Source: Nephrocerus scutellatus (Eukaryota > Arthropoda > Insecta > Diptera > Pipunculidae). From it: a stretch of DNA of 64,000 bases. Made by a program: the position numbers and the translations under genes. Below are positions 14,049 to 28,087 of this stretch, piece after piece; within the stretch, counting starts at the first letter, position 1; each line of letters starts with the position of its first letter. Where the stretch lies: the NCBI GenBank assembly GCA_947095585.1, contig OX352766.1, forward strand, positions 22,062,939 to 22,126,938, read 5' to 3'. Below the pieces are notes generated by a model that made no database searches, was not told the origin of the DNA, and was given only the letters and a program-made list of their open reading frames with translations.

Positions 14049-15746
14049 CATAAAATTAACTTACAAAATGCATATTATAGAGCTCGTAATTTCTTGACCT
14101 TCTCAATTGCAATATATAACGCACTTATTTCGAAGTTCAATTGTTTCATCAAAGGATTGTTTTAGAATTAAAAATTAAATTAAATTTGAAACTTGGAATC
14201 ATTTCATAAAATTAACTTACAAAATGCATATTATAGAGCTCGTAATTTCTTGACCTTCTCAATTGTAATATATAAAGCACTTATTTCGAAGTCCAATTGT
14301 GTCATCAAAGGACTGTTTTAAAATTAAAAATTAAATTAAATTTGAAACTTGGAATCATTTCATAAAATGAACTTACAAAATGCATGTTATAGAGCTCGTA
14401 ATTTCTTGACCTTCTCAGTTGTAATATATAACTCACTTATTTCGAAGTTCAATTGTTTCATCAAAGGATTGTTTTAGAATTAAAAATTAAATTAAATTTG
14501 AAACTTGGAATCATTTCATAAAATTAACTTACAAAATGCATATTATAGAGCTCGTAATTTCTTGACCTTCTCAATTGTAATATATAACGCACTTATTTCG
14601 AAGTCCAATTGTGTCATCAAAGGACTGTTTTAAAATTAAAAATTAAATTAAATTTGAAACTTGGAATCATTTCATAAAATGAACTTACAAAATGCATATT
14701 ATAGAGCTCGTAATTTCTTGACCTTCTCAATTGTAATATATAACGCACTTATTTCGAAGTCCAATTGTGTCATCAAAGGACTGTTTTAAAATTAAAAATT
14801 AAATTAAATTTGAAACTTGGAATCATTTCATAAAATTAACTTACAAAATGCATATTATAGAGCTCGTAATTTCTTGACCTTCTCAATTGTAATATATAAC
14901 GCACTTATTTCGAAGTCCAATTGTGTCATCAAAGGACTGTTTTAAAATTAAAAATTAAATTAAATTTGAAACTTGGAATCATTTCATAAAATGAACTTAC
15001 AAAATGCATATTATAGAGCTCGTAATTTCTTGACCTTCTCAATTGTAATATATAACGCACTTATTTCGAAGTCCAATTGTGTCATCAAAGGACTGTTTTA
15101 AAATTAAAAATTAAATTAAATTTGAAACTTGGAATCATTTCATAAAATGAACTTACAAAATGCATATTATAGAGCTCGTAATTTCTTGACCTTCTCAATT
15201 GTAATATATAACGCACTTATTTCGAAGTCCAATTGTGTCATCAAAGGACTGTTTTAAAATTAAAAATTAAATTAAATTTGAAACTTGGAATCATTTCATA
15301 AAATGAACTTACAAAATGCATATTATAGAGCTCGTAATTTCTTGACCTTCTCAATTGTAATATATAACGCACTTATTTTGAAGTCCAATTGTATCATCAA
15401 AGGACTGTTTTAAAATTAAAAATTAAATTAAATTTGAAACTTGGAATCATTTCATAAAATTAACTTACAAAATGCATATTATAGAGCTCGTAATTTCTTG
15501 ACCTTCTCAATTGCAATATATAACGCACTTATTTCGAATTTCATTTGTTTCACCAAAGGATTGTTTTAGAATTAAAAATTAAATTAAATTTGAAACTTGG
15601 AATCATTTCATAAAATGAACTTACAAAATGCATATTATAGAGCTCGTAATTTCTTGACCTTCTCAATTGTAATATATAACGCACTTATTTTGAAGTCCAA
15701 TTGTGTCATCAAAGGACTGTTTTAAAATTAAAAATTAAATTAAATT

Positions 15747-15889
15747 TGAAACTTGGAATCATTTTAAAAATTAACTTACAAAATGCATATTATAGAGCTC
15801 GTAATTTCTTGACCTTCTCAATTGTAATATATAATAAGTCCAATTGTGTCATCAAAGGACTGTTTTAAAATTAAAAATTAAATTAAATT
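15747..15889 (+). repeat. 143-bp satellite monomer with 12-bp internal deletion
   Basis: The sequence passes from ATATATAATAAG directly to GTCCAATTG, dropping the GCACTTATTTCG segment. The size is close to the 12-bp loss of the 144-bp variant but the breakpoints differ, so it looks like an independent event in the same part of the monomer. The unit also carries the one-base loss in ATTTTAAAAATTAAC. Confidence 0.75.
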
Positions 15890-18800
15890 TGAAACTTGGA
15901 ATCATTTTAAAAATTAACTTACAAAATGCATATTATAGAGCTCGTAATTTCTTGACCTTCTCAATTGTAATATATAACGCACTTATTTCGAAGTCCAATT
16001 GTGTCATCAAAGGACTGTTTTAAAATTAAAAATTAAATTAAATTTGAAACTTGGAATCATTTTAAAAATTAACTTACAAAATGCATATTATAGAGCTCGT
16101 AATTTCTTGACCTTCTCAATTGCAATATATAACGCACTTATTTCGAATTTCAATTGTTTCACCAAAGGATTGTTTTAGAATTAAAAATTAAATTAAATTT
16201 GAAACTTGGAATCATTTCATAAAATGAACTTACAAAATGCATATTATAGAGCTCGTAATTTCTTGACCTTCTCAATTGCAATATATAACGCACTTATTTC
16301 GAATTTCAATTGTTTCACCAAAGGATTGTTTTAGAATTAAAAATTAAATTAAATTTGAAACTTGGAATCATTTCATAAAATGAACTTACAAAATGCATAT
16401 TATAGAGCTCGTAATTTCTTGACCTTCTCAATTGCAATATATAACGCACTTATTTTGAAGTCCAATTGTATCATCAAAGGACTGTTTTAAAATTAAAAAT
16501 TAAATTAAATTTGAAACTTGGAATCATTTCATAAAATGAACTTACAAAATGCATATTATAGAGCTCGTAATTTCTTGACCTTCTCAATTGCAATATATAA
16601 CGCACTTATTTCGAATTTCAATTGTTTCACCAAAGGATTGTTTTAGAATTAAAAATTAAATTAAATTTGAAACTTGGAATCATTTCATAAAATGAACTTA
16701 CAAAATGCATATTATAGAGCTCGTAATTTCTTGACCTTCTCAATTGCAATATATAACGCACTTATTTCGAATTTCAATTGTTTCACCAAAGGATTGTTTT
16801 AGAATTAAAAATTAAATTAAATTTGAAACTTGGAATCATTTCATAAAATGAACTTACAAAATGCATATTATAGAGCTCGTAATTTCTTGACCTTCTCAAT
16901 TGCAATATATAACGCACTTATTTCGAATTTCAATTGTTTCACCAAAGGATTGTTTTAGAATTAAAAATTAAATTAAATTTGAAACTTGGAATCATTTCAT
17001 AAAATGAACTTACAAAATGCATATTATAGAGCTCGTAATTTCTTGACCTTCTCAATTGCAATATATAACGCACTTATTTTGAAGTCCAATTGTATCATCA
17101 AAGGACTGTTTTAAAATTAAAAATTAAATTAAATTTGAAACTTGGAATCATTTCATAAATGAACTTACAAAATGCATATTATAGAGCTCGTAATTTCTTG
17201 ACCTTCTCAATTGCAATATATAACGCACTTATTTTGAAGTCCAATTGTATCATCAAAGGACTGTTTTAAAATTAAAAATTAAATTAAATTTGAAACTTGG
17301 AATCATTTCATAAAATGAACTTACAAAATGCATATTATAGAGCTCGTAATTTCTTGACCTTCTCAATTGCAATATATAACGCACTTATTTCGAATTTCAA
17401 TTGTTTCACCAAAGGATTGTTTTAGAATTAAAAATTAAATTAAATTTGAAACTTGGAATCATTTCATAAAATGAACTTACAAAATGCATATTATAGAGCT
17501 CGTAATTTCTTGACCTTCTCAATTGCAATATATAACGCACTTATTTTGAAGTCCAATTGTATCATCAAAGGACTGTTTTAAAATTAAAAATTAAATTAAA
17601 TTTGAAACTTGGAATTATTTCATAAATGAACTTACAAAATGCATATTATAGAGCTCGTAATTTCTTGACCTTCTCAATTGCAATATATAACGCACTTATT
17701 TTGAAGTCCAATTGTATCATCAAAGGACTGTTTTAAAATTAAAAATTAAATTAAATTTGAAACTTGGAATCATTTCATAAAATGAACTTACAAAATGCAT
17801 ATTATAGAGCTCGTAATTTCTTGACCTTCTCAATTGCAATATATAACGCACTTATTTCGAATTTCAATTGTTTCACCAAAGGATTGTTTTAGAATTAAAA
17901 ATTAAATTAAATTTGAAACTTGGAATCATTTCATAAAATGAACTTACAAAATGCATATTATAGAGCTCGTAATTTCTTGACCTTCTCAATTGCAATATAT
18001 AACGCACTTATTTTGAAGTCCAATTGTATCATCAAAGGACTGTTTTAAAATTAAAAATTAAATTAAATTTGAAACTTGGAATCATTTCATAAAATTAACT
18101 TACAAAATGCATATTATAGAGCTCGTAATTTCTTGACCTTCTCAATTGCAATATATAACGCACTTATTTCGAATTTCAATTGTTTCACCAAAGGATTGTT
18201 TTAGAATTAAAAATTAAATTAAATTTGAAACTTGGAATCATTTCATAAAATGAACATACAAAATGCATATTATAGAGCTCGTAATTTCTTGACCTTCTCA
18301 ATTGCAATATATAACGCACTTATTTTGAAGTCCAATTGTATCATCAAAGGACTGTTTTAAAATTAAAAATTAAATTAAATTTGAAACTTGGAATCATTTC
18401 ATAAATGAACTTACAAAATGCATATTATAGAGCTCGTAATTTCTTGACCTTCTCAATTGCAATATATAACGCACTTATTTTGAAGTCCAATTGTATCATC
18501 AAAGGACTGTTTTAAAATTAAAAATTAAATTAAATTTGAAACTTGGAATCATTTCATAAAATGAACTTACAAAATGCATATTATAGAGCTCGTAATTTCT
18601 TGACCTTCTCAATTGCAATATATAACGCACTTATTTCGAATTTCAATTGTTTCACCAAAGGATTGTTTTAGAATTAAAAATTAAATTAAATTTGAAACTT
18701 GGAATCATTTCATAAAATGAACTTACAAAATGCATATTATAGAGCTCGTAATTTCTTGACCTTCTCAATTGCAATATATAACGCACTTATTTTGAAGTCC

Positions 18801-20012
18801 AATTGTATCATCAAAGGACTGTTTTAAAATTAAAAATTAAATTAAATTTGAAACTTGGAATCATTTCATAAAATTAACTTACAAAATGCATATTATAGAG
18901 CTCGTAATTTCTTGACCTTCTCAATTGCAATATATAACGCACTTATTTCGAATTTCAATTGTTTCACCAAAGGATTGTTTTAGAATTAAAAATTAAATTA
19001 AATTTGAAACTTGGAATCATTTCATAAAATGAACTTACAAAATGCATATTATAGAGCTCGTAATTTCTTGACCTTCTCAATTGCAATATATAACGCACTT
19101 ATTTCGAATTTCAATTGTTTCACCAAAGGATTGTTTTAGAATTAAAAATTAAATTAAATTTGAAACTTGGAATCATTTCATAAAATGAACTTACAAAATG
19201 CATATTATAGAGCTCGTAATTTCTTGACCTTCTCAATTGTAATATATAACGCACTTATTTCGAAGTCCAATTGTGTCATCAAAGGACTGTTTTAAAATTA
19301 AAAATTAAATTAAATTTGAAACTTGGAATCATTTCATAAAATGAACTTACAAAATGCATATTATAGAGCTCGTAATTTCTTGACCTTCTCAATTGCAATA
19401 TATAACGCACTTATTTCGAAGTTCAATTGTTTCACCAAAGGATTGTTTTAGAATTAAAAATTAAATTAAATTTGAAACTTGGAATCATTTCATAAAATGA
19501 ACTTACAAAATGCATATTATAGAGCTCGTAATTTCTTGACCTTCTCAATTGTAATATATAACGCACTTATTTCGAAGTCCAATTGTGTCATCAAAGGACT
19601 GTTTTAAAATTAAAAATTAAATTAAATTTGAAACTTGGAATCATTTCATAAAATGAACTTACAAAATGCATATTATAGAGCTCGTAATTTCTTGACCTTC
19701 TCAATTGTAATATATAACGCACTTATTTCGAAGTCCAATTGTGTCATCAAAGGACTGTTTTAAAATTAAAAATTAAATTAAATTTGAAACTTGGAATCAT
19801 TTCATAAAATGAACTTACAAAATGCATATTATAGAGCTCGTAATTTCTTGACCTTCTCAATTGTAATATATAACGCACTTATTTCGAAGTCCAATTGTGT
19901 CATCAAAGGACTGTTTTAAAATTAAAAATTAAATTAAATTTGAAACTTGGAATCATTTCATAAAATGAACTTACAAAATGCATATTATAGAGCTCGTAAT
20001 TTCTTGACCTTC

Positions 20013-21884
20013 TCAATTGTAATATATAACGCACTTATTTCGAAGTCCAATTGTGTCATCAAAGGACTGTTTTAAAATTAAAAATTAAATTAAATTTGAA
20101 ACTTGGAATCATTTCATAAAATGAACTTACAAAATGCATATTATAGAGCTCGTAATTTCTTGACCTTCTCAATTGTAATATATAACGCACTTATTTCGAA
20201 GTCCAATTGTGTCATCAAAGGACTGTTTTAAAATTGAAAATTAAATTAAATTTGAAACTTGGAATCATTTCATAAAATGAACTTACAAAATGCATATTAT
20301 AGAGCTCGTAATTTCTTGACCTTCTCAATTGTAATATATAACGCACTTATTTCGAAGTCCAATTGTGTCATCAAAGGACTGTTTTAAAATTAAAAATTAA
20401 ATTAAATTTGAAACTTGGAATCATTTCATAAAATGAACTTACAAAATGCATATTATAGAGCTCGTAATTTCTTGACCTTCTCAATTGCAATATATAACGC
20501 ACTTATTTCGAAGTTCAATTGTTTCATCAAAGGATTGTTTTAGAATTAAAAATTAAATTAAATTTGAAACTTGGAATCATTCCATAAAATTAACTTACAA
20601 AATGCATATAATAGAGCTCGTAATTTCTTGACCTTCTCAATTGTAATATATAACGCACTTATTTCGAAGTCCAATTGTGTCATCAAAGGACTGTTTTAAA
20701 ATTAAAAATTAAATTAAATTTGAAACTTGGAATCATTTCATAAAATGAACTTACAAAATGCATATTATAGAGCTCGTAATTTCTTGACCTTCTCAATTGC
20801 AATATATAACGCACTTATTTCGAAGTTCAATTGTTTCACCAAATGATTGTTTTAGAATTAAAAATTAAATTAAATTTGAAACTTGGAATCATTTCATAAA
20901 ATGAACTTACAAAATGCATATTATAGAGCTCGTAATTTCTTGACCTTCTCAATTGTAATATATAACGCACTTATTTCGAAGTCCAATTGTGTCATCAAAG
21001 GACTGTTTTAAAATTAAAAATTAAATTAAATTTGAAACTTGGAATCATTTCATAAAATGAACTTACAAAATGCATATTATAGAGCTCGTAATTTCTTGAC
21101 CTTCTCAATTGTAATATATAACGCACTTATTTCGAAGTCCAATTGTGTCATCAAAGGACTGTTTTAAAATTGAAAATTAAATTAAATTTGAAACTTGGAA
21201 TCATTTCATAAAATGAACTTACAAAATGCATATTATAGAGCTCGTAATTTCTTGACCTTCTCAATTGTAATATATAACGCACTTATTTCGAAGTCAAATT
21301 GTGTCATCAAAGGACTGTTTTAAAATTAAAAATTAAATTAAATTTGAAACTTGGAATCAATTCATAAAATGAACTTACAAAATGCATATTATAGAGCTCG
21401 TAATTTCTTGACCTTCTCAATTGCAATATATAACGCACTTATTTCGAAGTTCAATTGTTTCATCAAAGGATTGTTTTAGAATTAAAAATTAAATTAAATT
21501 TGAAACTTGGAATCATTCCATAAAATTAACTTACAAAATGCATATTATAGAGCTCGTAATTTCTTGACCTTCTCAATTGTAATATATAACGCACTTATTT
21601 CGAAGTCCAATTGTGTCATCAAAGGACTGTTTTAAAATTAAAAATTAAATTAAATTTGAAACTTGGAATCATTTCATAAAATGAACTTACAAAATGCATA
21701 TTATAGAGCTCGTAATTTCTTGACCTTCTCAATTGCAATATATAACGCACTTATTTCGAAGTTCAATTGTTTCACCAAATGATTGTTTTAGAATTAAAAA
21801 TTAAATTAAATTTGAAACTTGGAATCATTTCATAAAATGAACTTACAAAATGCATATTATAGAGCTCGTAATTTCTTGACCTTC
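20013..21884 (+). repeat. 936-bp (6-monomer) tandem higher-order repeat
   Basis: The AAAATTGAAAATT variant occurs at 20235 and 21171, and CACCAAATGATTG at 20841 and 21777, each at +936. A few single-copy differences exist: CATATAATAG at 20607 against CATATTATAG at 21543, and GAAGTCAAATTG near 21291. This duplication is therefore older than the unmarked 1952-bp one, or has been less homogenised. The left boundary is approximate. Confidence 0.78.
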
Positions 21885-22183
21885 TCAGTTGTAATATATA
21901 ACTCACTTATTTCGAAGTTCAATTGTTTCATCAAAGGATTGTTTTAGAATTAAAAATTAAATTAAATTTGAAACTTGGAATCATTTCATAAAATTAACTT
22001 ACAAAATGCATATTATAGAGCTCGTAATTTCTTGACCTTCTCAATTGCAATATATAACGCACTTATTTCGAAGTTCAATTGTTTCACCAAAGGATTGTTT
22101 TAGAATTAAAAATTAAATTAAATTTGAATATTGGAATCATTTCATAAAATTAACTTACAAAATGCATATTATAGAGCTCGTAA

Positions 22184-22900
22184 TTTCTTGACCTTCTCAA
22201 TTGCAATATATAACGCAGTTATTTCGAAGTCCAATTGTGTCATCAAAGGACTGTTTTAAAATTAAACATTCATTCAAATTTTCATAAAATGAACTTACAA
22301 AATGCATACTATAGAGCTCGTTATTTCTTGACCTTCTCAATTGCAATATATAACGCACTTATTTCGAAGTTCAATTGTTTCATCAAAGGATTGTTTTAGA
22401 ATTAAAAATTAAATTAAATTTGAAACTTGGAATCATCCCATAAAATTAACTTACAAAATGCATATTATAGAGCTCGTAATTTCTTGACCTTCTCAGTTTT
22501 AATATATAACTCACTTATTTCGAAGTTCAATTAATTCATCAAAGGATTGTTTTAGAATTAAAAATTAAATTAAATTTGAAACTTGGAATCATTTCATAAA
22601 ATTAACTTACAAAATGCATATTATAGAGCTCGTAATTTCTTGACCTTCTCAATTGCAATATATAACGCAGTTATTTCGAAGTCCAATTGTGTCATCAAAG
22701 GACTGTTTTAAAATTAAACATTCATTCAAATTTTCATAAAATGAACTTACAAAATGCATACTATAGAGCTCGTTATTTCTTGACCTTCTCAATTGCAATA
22801 TATAACGCACTTATTTCGAAGTTCAATTAATTCATCAAAGGATTGTTTTAGAATTAAAAATTAAATTAAATTTGAAACTTGGAATCATTTCATAAAATTA
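22184..22900 (+). repeat. 452-bp (3-monomer) tandem higher-order repeat
   Basis: The CATACTATAGAGCTCGTTA variant recurs at 22305 and 22757, at +452, which equals two 156-bp units plus one 140-bp unit. A third copy of the same marker is at about 25967. AATTAATTCATC replaces AATTGTTTCATC in units near 22530 and 22827. Confidence 0.65.
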
Positions 22901-24432
22901 ACTTACAAAATGCATATTATAGAGCTCGTAATTTCTTGACCTTCTCAATTGCAATATATAACGCACTTATTTCGAAGTTCAATTGTTTCATCAAAGGATT
23001 GTTTTAGAATTAAAAATTAAATTAAATTTGAAACTTGGAATCATTCCATAAAATTAACTTACAAAATGCATATTATAGAGCTCGTAATTTCTTGACCTTC
23101 TCAATTGCAATATATAACGCAGTTATTTCGAAGTCCAATTGTGTCATCAAAGGACTGTTTTAAAATTAAAAATTAAATTAAATTTGAAACTTGGAATCAT
23201 TTCATAAAATGAACTTACAAAATGCATATTATAGAGCTCGTAATTTCTTGACCTTCTCAATTGTAATATATAACGCACTTATTTCGAAGTCCAATTGTGT
23301 CATCAAAGGACTGTTTTAAAATTAAAAATTAAATTAAATTTGAAACTTGGAATCATTTCATAAAATGAACTTACAAAATGCATATTATAGAGCTCGTAAT
23401 TTCTTGACCTTCTCAATTGCAATATATAACGCACTTATTTCGAAGTTCAATTGTTTCATCAAAGGATTGTTTTAGAATTAAAAATTAAATTAAATTTGAA
23501 ACTTGGAATCATTCCATAAAATTAACTTACAAAATGCATATTATAGAGCTCGTAATTTCTTGACCTTCTCAATTGTAATATATAACGCACTTATTTCGAA
23601 GTCCAATTGTGTCATCAAAGGACTGTTTTAAAATTAAAAATTAAATTAAATTTGAAACTTGGAATCATTTCATAAAATGAACTTACAAAATGCATATTAT
23701 AGAGCTCGTAATTTCTTCACCTTCTCAATTGCAATATATAACGCACTTATTTCGAAGTTCAATTGTTTCACCAAATGATTGTTTTAGAATTAAAAATTAA
23801 ATTAAATTTGAAACTTGGAATCATTTCATAAAATGAACTTACAAAATGCATATTATAGAGCTCGTAATTTCTTGACCTTCTCAGTTGTAATATATAACTC
23901 ACTTATTTCGAAGTTCAATTGTTTCACCAAAGGATTGTTTTAGAATTAAAAATTAAATTAAATTTGAAACTTGGAATCATTTCATAAAATTAACTTACAA
24001 AATGCATATTATAGAGCTCGTAATTTCTTGACCTTCTCAGTTGTAATATATAACTCACTTATTTCGAAGTTCAATTGTTTCATCAAAGGATTGTTTTAGA
24101 ATTAAAAATTAAATTAAATTTGAAACTTGGAATCATTTCATAAAATTAACTTACAAAATGCATATTATAGAGCTCGTAATTTCTTGACCTTCTCAATTGC
24201 AATATATAACGCAGTTATTTCGAAGTCCAATTGTGTCATCAAAGGACTGTTTTAAAATTAAAAATTAAATTAAATTTGAAACTTGGAATCATTTCATAAA
24301 ATGAACTTACAAAATGCATATTATAGAGCTCGTAATTTCTTGACCTTCTCAATTGCAATATATAACGCACTTATTTCGAAGTTCAATTGTTTCACCAAAG
24401 GATTGTTTTAGAATTAAAAATTAAATTAAATT

Positions 24433-24552
24433 TGAAACTTGGAATCATTTCATAAAATGAACTTACAAAATACATATTATACTTATTCACTTATTTCGAA
24501 GTTCAATTGTTTCACCAAAGGATTGTTTTAGAATTAAAAATTAAATTAAATT
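24433..24552 (+). repeat. 120-bp satellite monomer with 36-bp deletion
   Basis: After TACATATTAT the sequence jumps to ACTTATTCACTTATTTCG, so the GAGCTC, TTGACC and CAATTG landmarks are missing. It is the most strongly shortened monomer I found. The TACATATTAT substitution is shared with the normal-length unit at about 25058, which suggests the deletion arose on that subtype. Confidence 0.8.
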
Positions 24553-27500
24553 TGAAACTTGGAATCATTTCATAAAATTAACTTACAAAATGCATATTAT
24601 AGAGCTCGTAATTTCTTGACCTTCTCAGTTGTAATATATAACTCACTTATTTCGAAGTTCAATTGTTTCATCAAAGGATTGTTTTAGAATTAAAAATTAA
24701 ATTAAATTTGAAACTTGGAATCATTTCATAAAATTAACTTACAAAATGCATATTATAGAGCTCGTAATTTCTTGACCTTCTCAATTGCAATATATAACGC
24801 AGTTATTTCGAAGTCCAATTGTGTCATCAAAGGACTGTTTTAAAATTAAAAATTAAATTAAATTTGAAACTTGGAATCATTTCATAAAATGAACTTACAA
24901 AATGCATATTATAGAGCTCGTAATTTCTTGACCTTCTCAATTGCAATATATAACGCACTTATTTCGAAGTTCAATTGTTTCACCAAAGGATTGTTTAAGA
25001 ATTAAAAATTAAATTAAATTTGAAACTTGGAATCATTTCATAAAATGAACTTACAAAATACATATTATAGAGCTCGTAATTTCTTGACCTTCTCAGTTGT
25101 AATATATAACTCACTTATTTCGAAGTTCAATTGTTTCATCAAAGGATTGTTTTAGAATTAAAAATTAAATTAAAATTGAAACTTGGAATTATTTCATAAA
25201 ATTAACTTACAAAATGCATATTATAGAGCTCGTAATTTCTTGACCTTCTCAGTTGTAATATATAACTCACTTATTTCGAAGTTCAATTGTTTCATCAAAG
25301 GATTGTTTTAGAATTAAAAATTAAATTAAATTTAAAACTTGGAATCATTTCATAAAATTAACTTACAAAATGCATATTATAGAGCTCGTAATTTCTTGAC
25401 CTTCTCAATTGCAATATATAACGCACTTATTTCGAAGTTCAATTGTTTCACCAAAGGATTGTTTTAGAATAAAAAATTAAATTAAATTTGAAACTTGGAA
25501 TCATTTCATAAAATTAACTTACAAAATGCATATTATAGAGCTCGTAATTTCTTGACCTTCTCAGTTTAAATATATAACTCACTTATTTCGAAGTTCAATT
25601 GTTTCATCAAAGGATTGTTTTAGAATTAAAAATTAAATTAAATTTGAAACTTGGAATCATTTCATAAAATTAACTTACAAAATGCATATTATAGAGCTCG
25701 TAATTTCTTGACCTTCTCAACTGTAATATATAACGCACTTATTTCGAAGTCCAATTGTGTCATCAAAGGACTGTTTTAAAATTAAACATTCATTCAAATT
25801 TTCATAAAATGAACTTACAAAATGCATAGTATAGAGCTCGTAATTTCTTGACCTTCTCAATTGCAATATATAACGCAGTTATTTCGAAGTCCAATTGTGT
25901 CATCAAAGGACTGTTTTAAAATTAAACATTCATTCAAATTTTCATAAAATGAACTTACAAAATGCATACTATAGAGCTCGTTATTTCTTGACCTTCTCAA
26001 TTGCAATATATAACGCACTTATTTCGAAGTTCAATTGTTTCATCAAAGGATTGTTTTAGAATTAAAAATTAAATTAAATTTGAAACTTGGAATCATTTCA
26101 TAAAATTATCTTACAAAATGCATATTAAAGAGCTCCTAATTTCTTACCTTCTCAATTGCAATATATAACGCACTTATTTCGAAGTTCAATTGTTTCATCA
26201 AAGGATTGTTTTAGAATTAAAAATTAAATTAAATTTGAAACTTGGAATCATTTCATAAAATTAACTTACAAAATGCATATTATAGAGCTCGTAATTTCTT
26301 GACCTTCTCAACTGTAATATATAACGCACTTATTTCGAAGTCCAATTGTGTCATCAAAGGACTGTTTTAAAATTAAACATTCATTCAAATTTTCATAAAA
26401 TGAACTTACAAAATGCATAGTATAGAACTCGTAATCTCTTGACCTTCTCAATTGCAATATATAACGCAGTTATTTCGAAGTCCAATTGTGTCATCAAAGG
26501 ACTGTTTTAAAATTAAACATTCATTCAAATTTTCATAAAATGAACTTACAAAATGCATATTATAGAGCTCGTAATTTCTTGACCTTCTCAACTGTAATAT
26601 ATAACGCACTTATTTCGAAGTCCAATTGTGTCATCAAAGGACTGTTTTAAAATTAAACATTCATTCAAATTTTCATAAAATGAACTTACAAAATGCATAT
26701 TATAGAGCTCGTAATTTCTTGACCTTCTCAATTGCAATATATAACGCACCTATTTCGAAGTTCAATTGTTTCATCAAAGGATTGTTTTAGAATTAAAAAT
26801 TAAATTAAATTTGAAACTTGGAATCATTTCATAAAATGAACTTACAAAATGCATATTATAGAGCTCGTAATTTCTTGACCTTCTCAATTGCAATAAATAA
26901 CGCACTTATTTCGAAGTTCAATTGTTTCATCAAAGGATTGTTTTTGAATTAAAAATTAAATTAAATTTGAAACTGGGAATCATTTCATAAAATTAACTTA
27001 CAAAATGCATATTATAGAGCTCCTAATTTCTTGACCTTCTCAATTGCAATATATAACGCACTTATTTCGAAGTTCAATTGTTTCATCAAAGGATTGTTTT
27101 AGAATTAAAAATTAAATTAAATTTGAAACTTGGAATCATTTCATAAAATTAACTTAGAAAATGCATATTATAGAGCTCGTAATTTCTTGACCTTCTCAAC
27201 TGTAATATATAACGCACTTATTTCGAAGTCCAATTGTGTCATCAGAGGACTGTTTTAAAATTAAAAATTCATTCAAATTTTCATAAAATGAACTTACAAA
27301 ATGCATATTATAGAGCTCGTAATTTCTTGACATTCTCAACTGTAATATATAACGCACTTATTTCGAAGTCCAATTGTGTCATCAGAGGACTGTTTTAAAA
27401 TTAAAAATTCATTCAAATTTTCATAAAATGAACTTACAAAATGCATATTATAGAGCTCGTTATTTCTTGACCTTCTCAGTTGTAATATATAACTCACTTA

Positions 27501-27938
27501 TTTCGAAGTTCAATTGTTTCATCAAAGGATTGTTTTAGAAATAAAATTAAATTAAATTTGAAACTTGGAATCATTTCATAAAATGAACTTACAAAATGCA
27601 TATTATAGAGCTCGTAATTTCTTGACCTTCTCAATTGTAATATATAACGCAGTTATTTCGAAGTCCAATTGTGTCATCAAAGGACTGTTTTAAAATTAAA
27701 AATTAAATTAAATTTGAAACTTGGAATCATTTCATAAAATTAACTTACAAAATGCATATTATAGAGCTCGTAATTTCTTGACATTCTCAACTGTAATATA
27801 TAACGCACTTATTTCGAAGTCCAATTGTGTCATCAGAGGACTGTTTTAAAATAAAAAATTCATTCAAATTTTCATAAAATTAACTTACAAAATGCATATT
27901 ATAGAGCTCGTAATTTCTTGACCTTCTCAATTGCAATA

Positions 27939-27940
27939 TA
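27939..27940 (+). other. TA target site duplication, left of composite
   Basis: The satellite here reads CAATATA and then enters transposon sequence. With the TA at 28496-28497 it rebuilds the normal CAATATATAACGCAC of an empty monomer, as expected for Tc1/mariner insertion at TA. Confidence 0.85.
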
Positions 27941-28052
27941 AAGGGTGTTTTTTTGGGAGGTTTGTTTTTCCGATAGATGTCGTTTTATTTTATGACAGTT
28001 GTTTTGACAGCTCAAAGTGGCATTTCTACTCAGTATTGTTTGGCAAATCATT

Positions 28053-28055
28053 ATG

Positions 28056-28087
<32 letters not shown>

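Larger units (their letters stand above)
1..27940 (+). repeat. 156-bp AT-rich satellite array, block I (mixed subtypes)
   Basis: Head-to-tail tandem repeat of a 156-bp monomer, for example from 301 to the next unit at 457. Each unit holds the same landmarks in order: TGAAACTTGGAATC, ATGCATATTATAGAGCTC, TTCTTGACCTTCTCA, AATATATAAC, a TTCGAA segment, TCAAAGGA, and an A/T run of AATTAAA units. The block length corresponds to about 180 units. Several linked subtypes are interspersed. One has GTCC, GTGTC and GACTG after the TTCGAA site; another has GTTC, GTTTC and GATTG; a third has CAGTTGT with ACTCAC. A further pair (GAATTTC with TTTCACC, and TTTTGAAGTCC with GTATC) is confined to about 8.8-19.2 kb. 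No open reading frame of note occurs in any frame, so I see no genes here. Short-period variants of 144, 143, 140 and 120 bp also occur. Confidence 0.97.

Noticed and set aside
1..27940. CRISPR array
   Set aside because: The repeat is continuous: 156-bp units abut with no unique spacers, and no cas genes are present.
28056..28085. Poly(A) tail of a retrotransposed transcript
   Set aside because: The A tract is internal, followed by the transposase tail and the element's right end, and the flanks are a TA duplication of DNA-transposon type.
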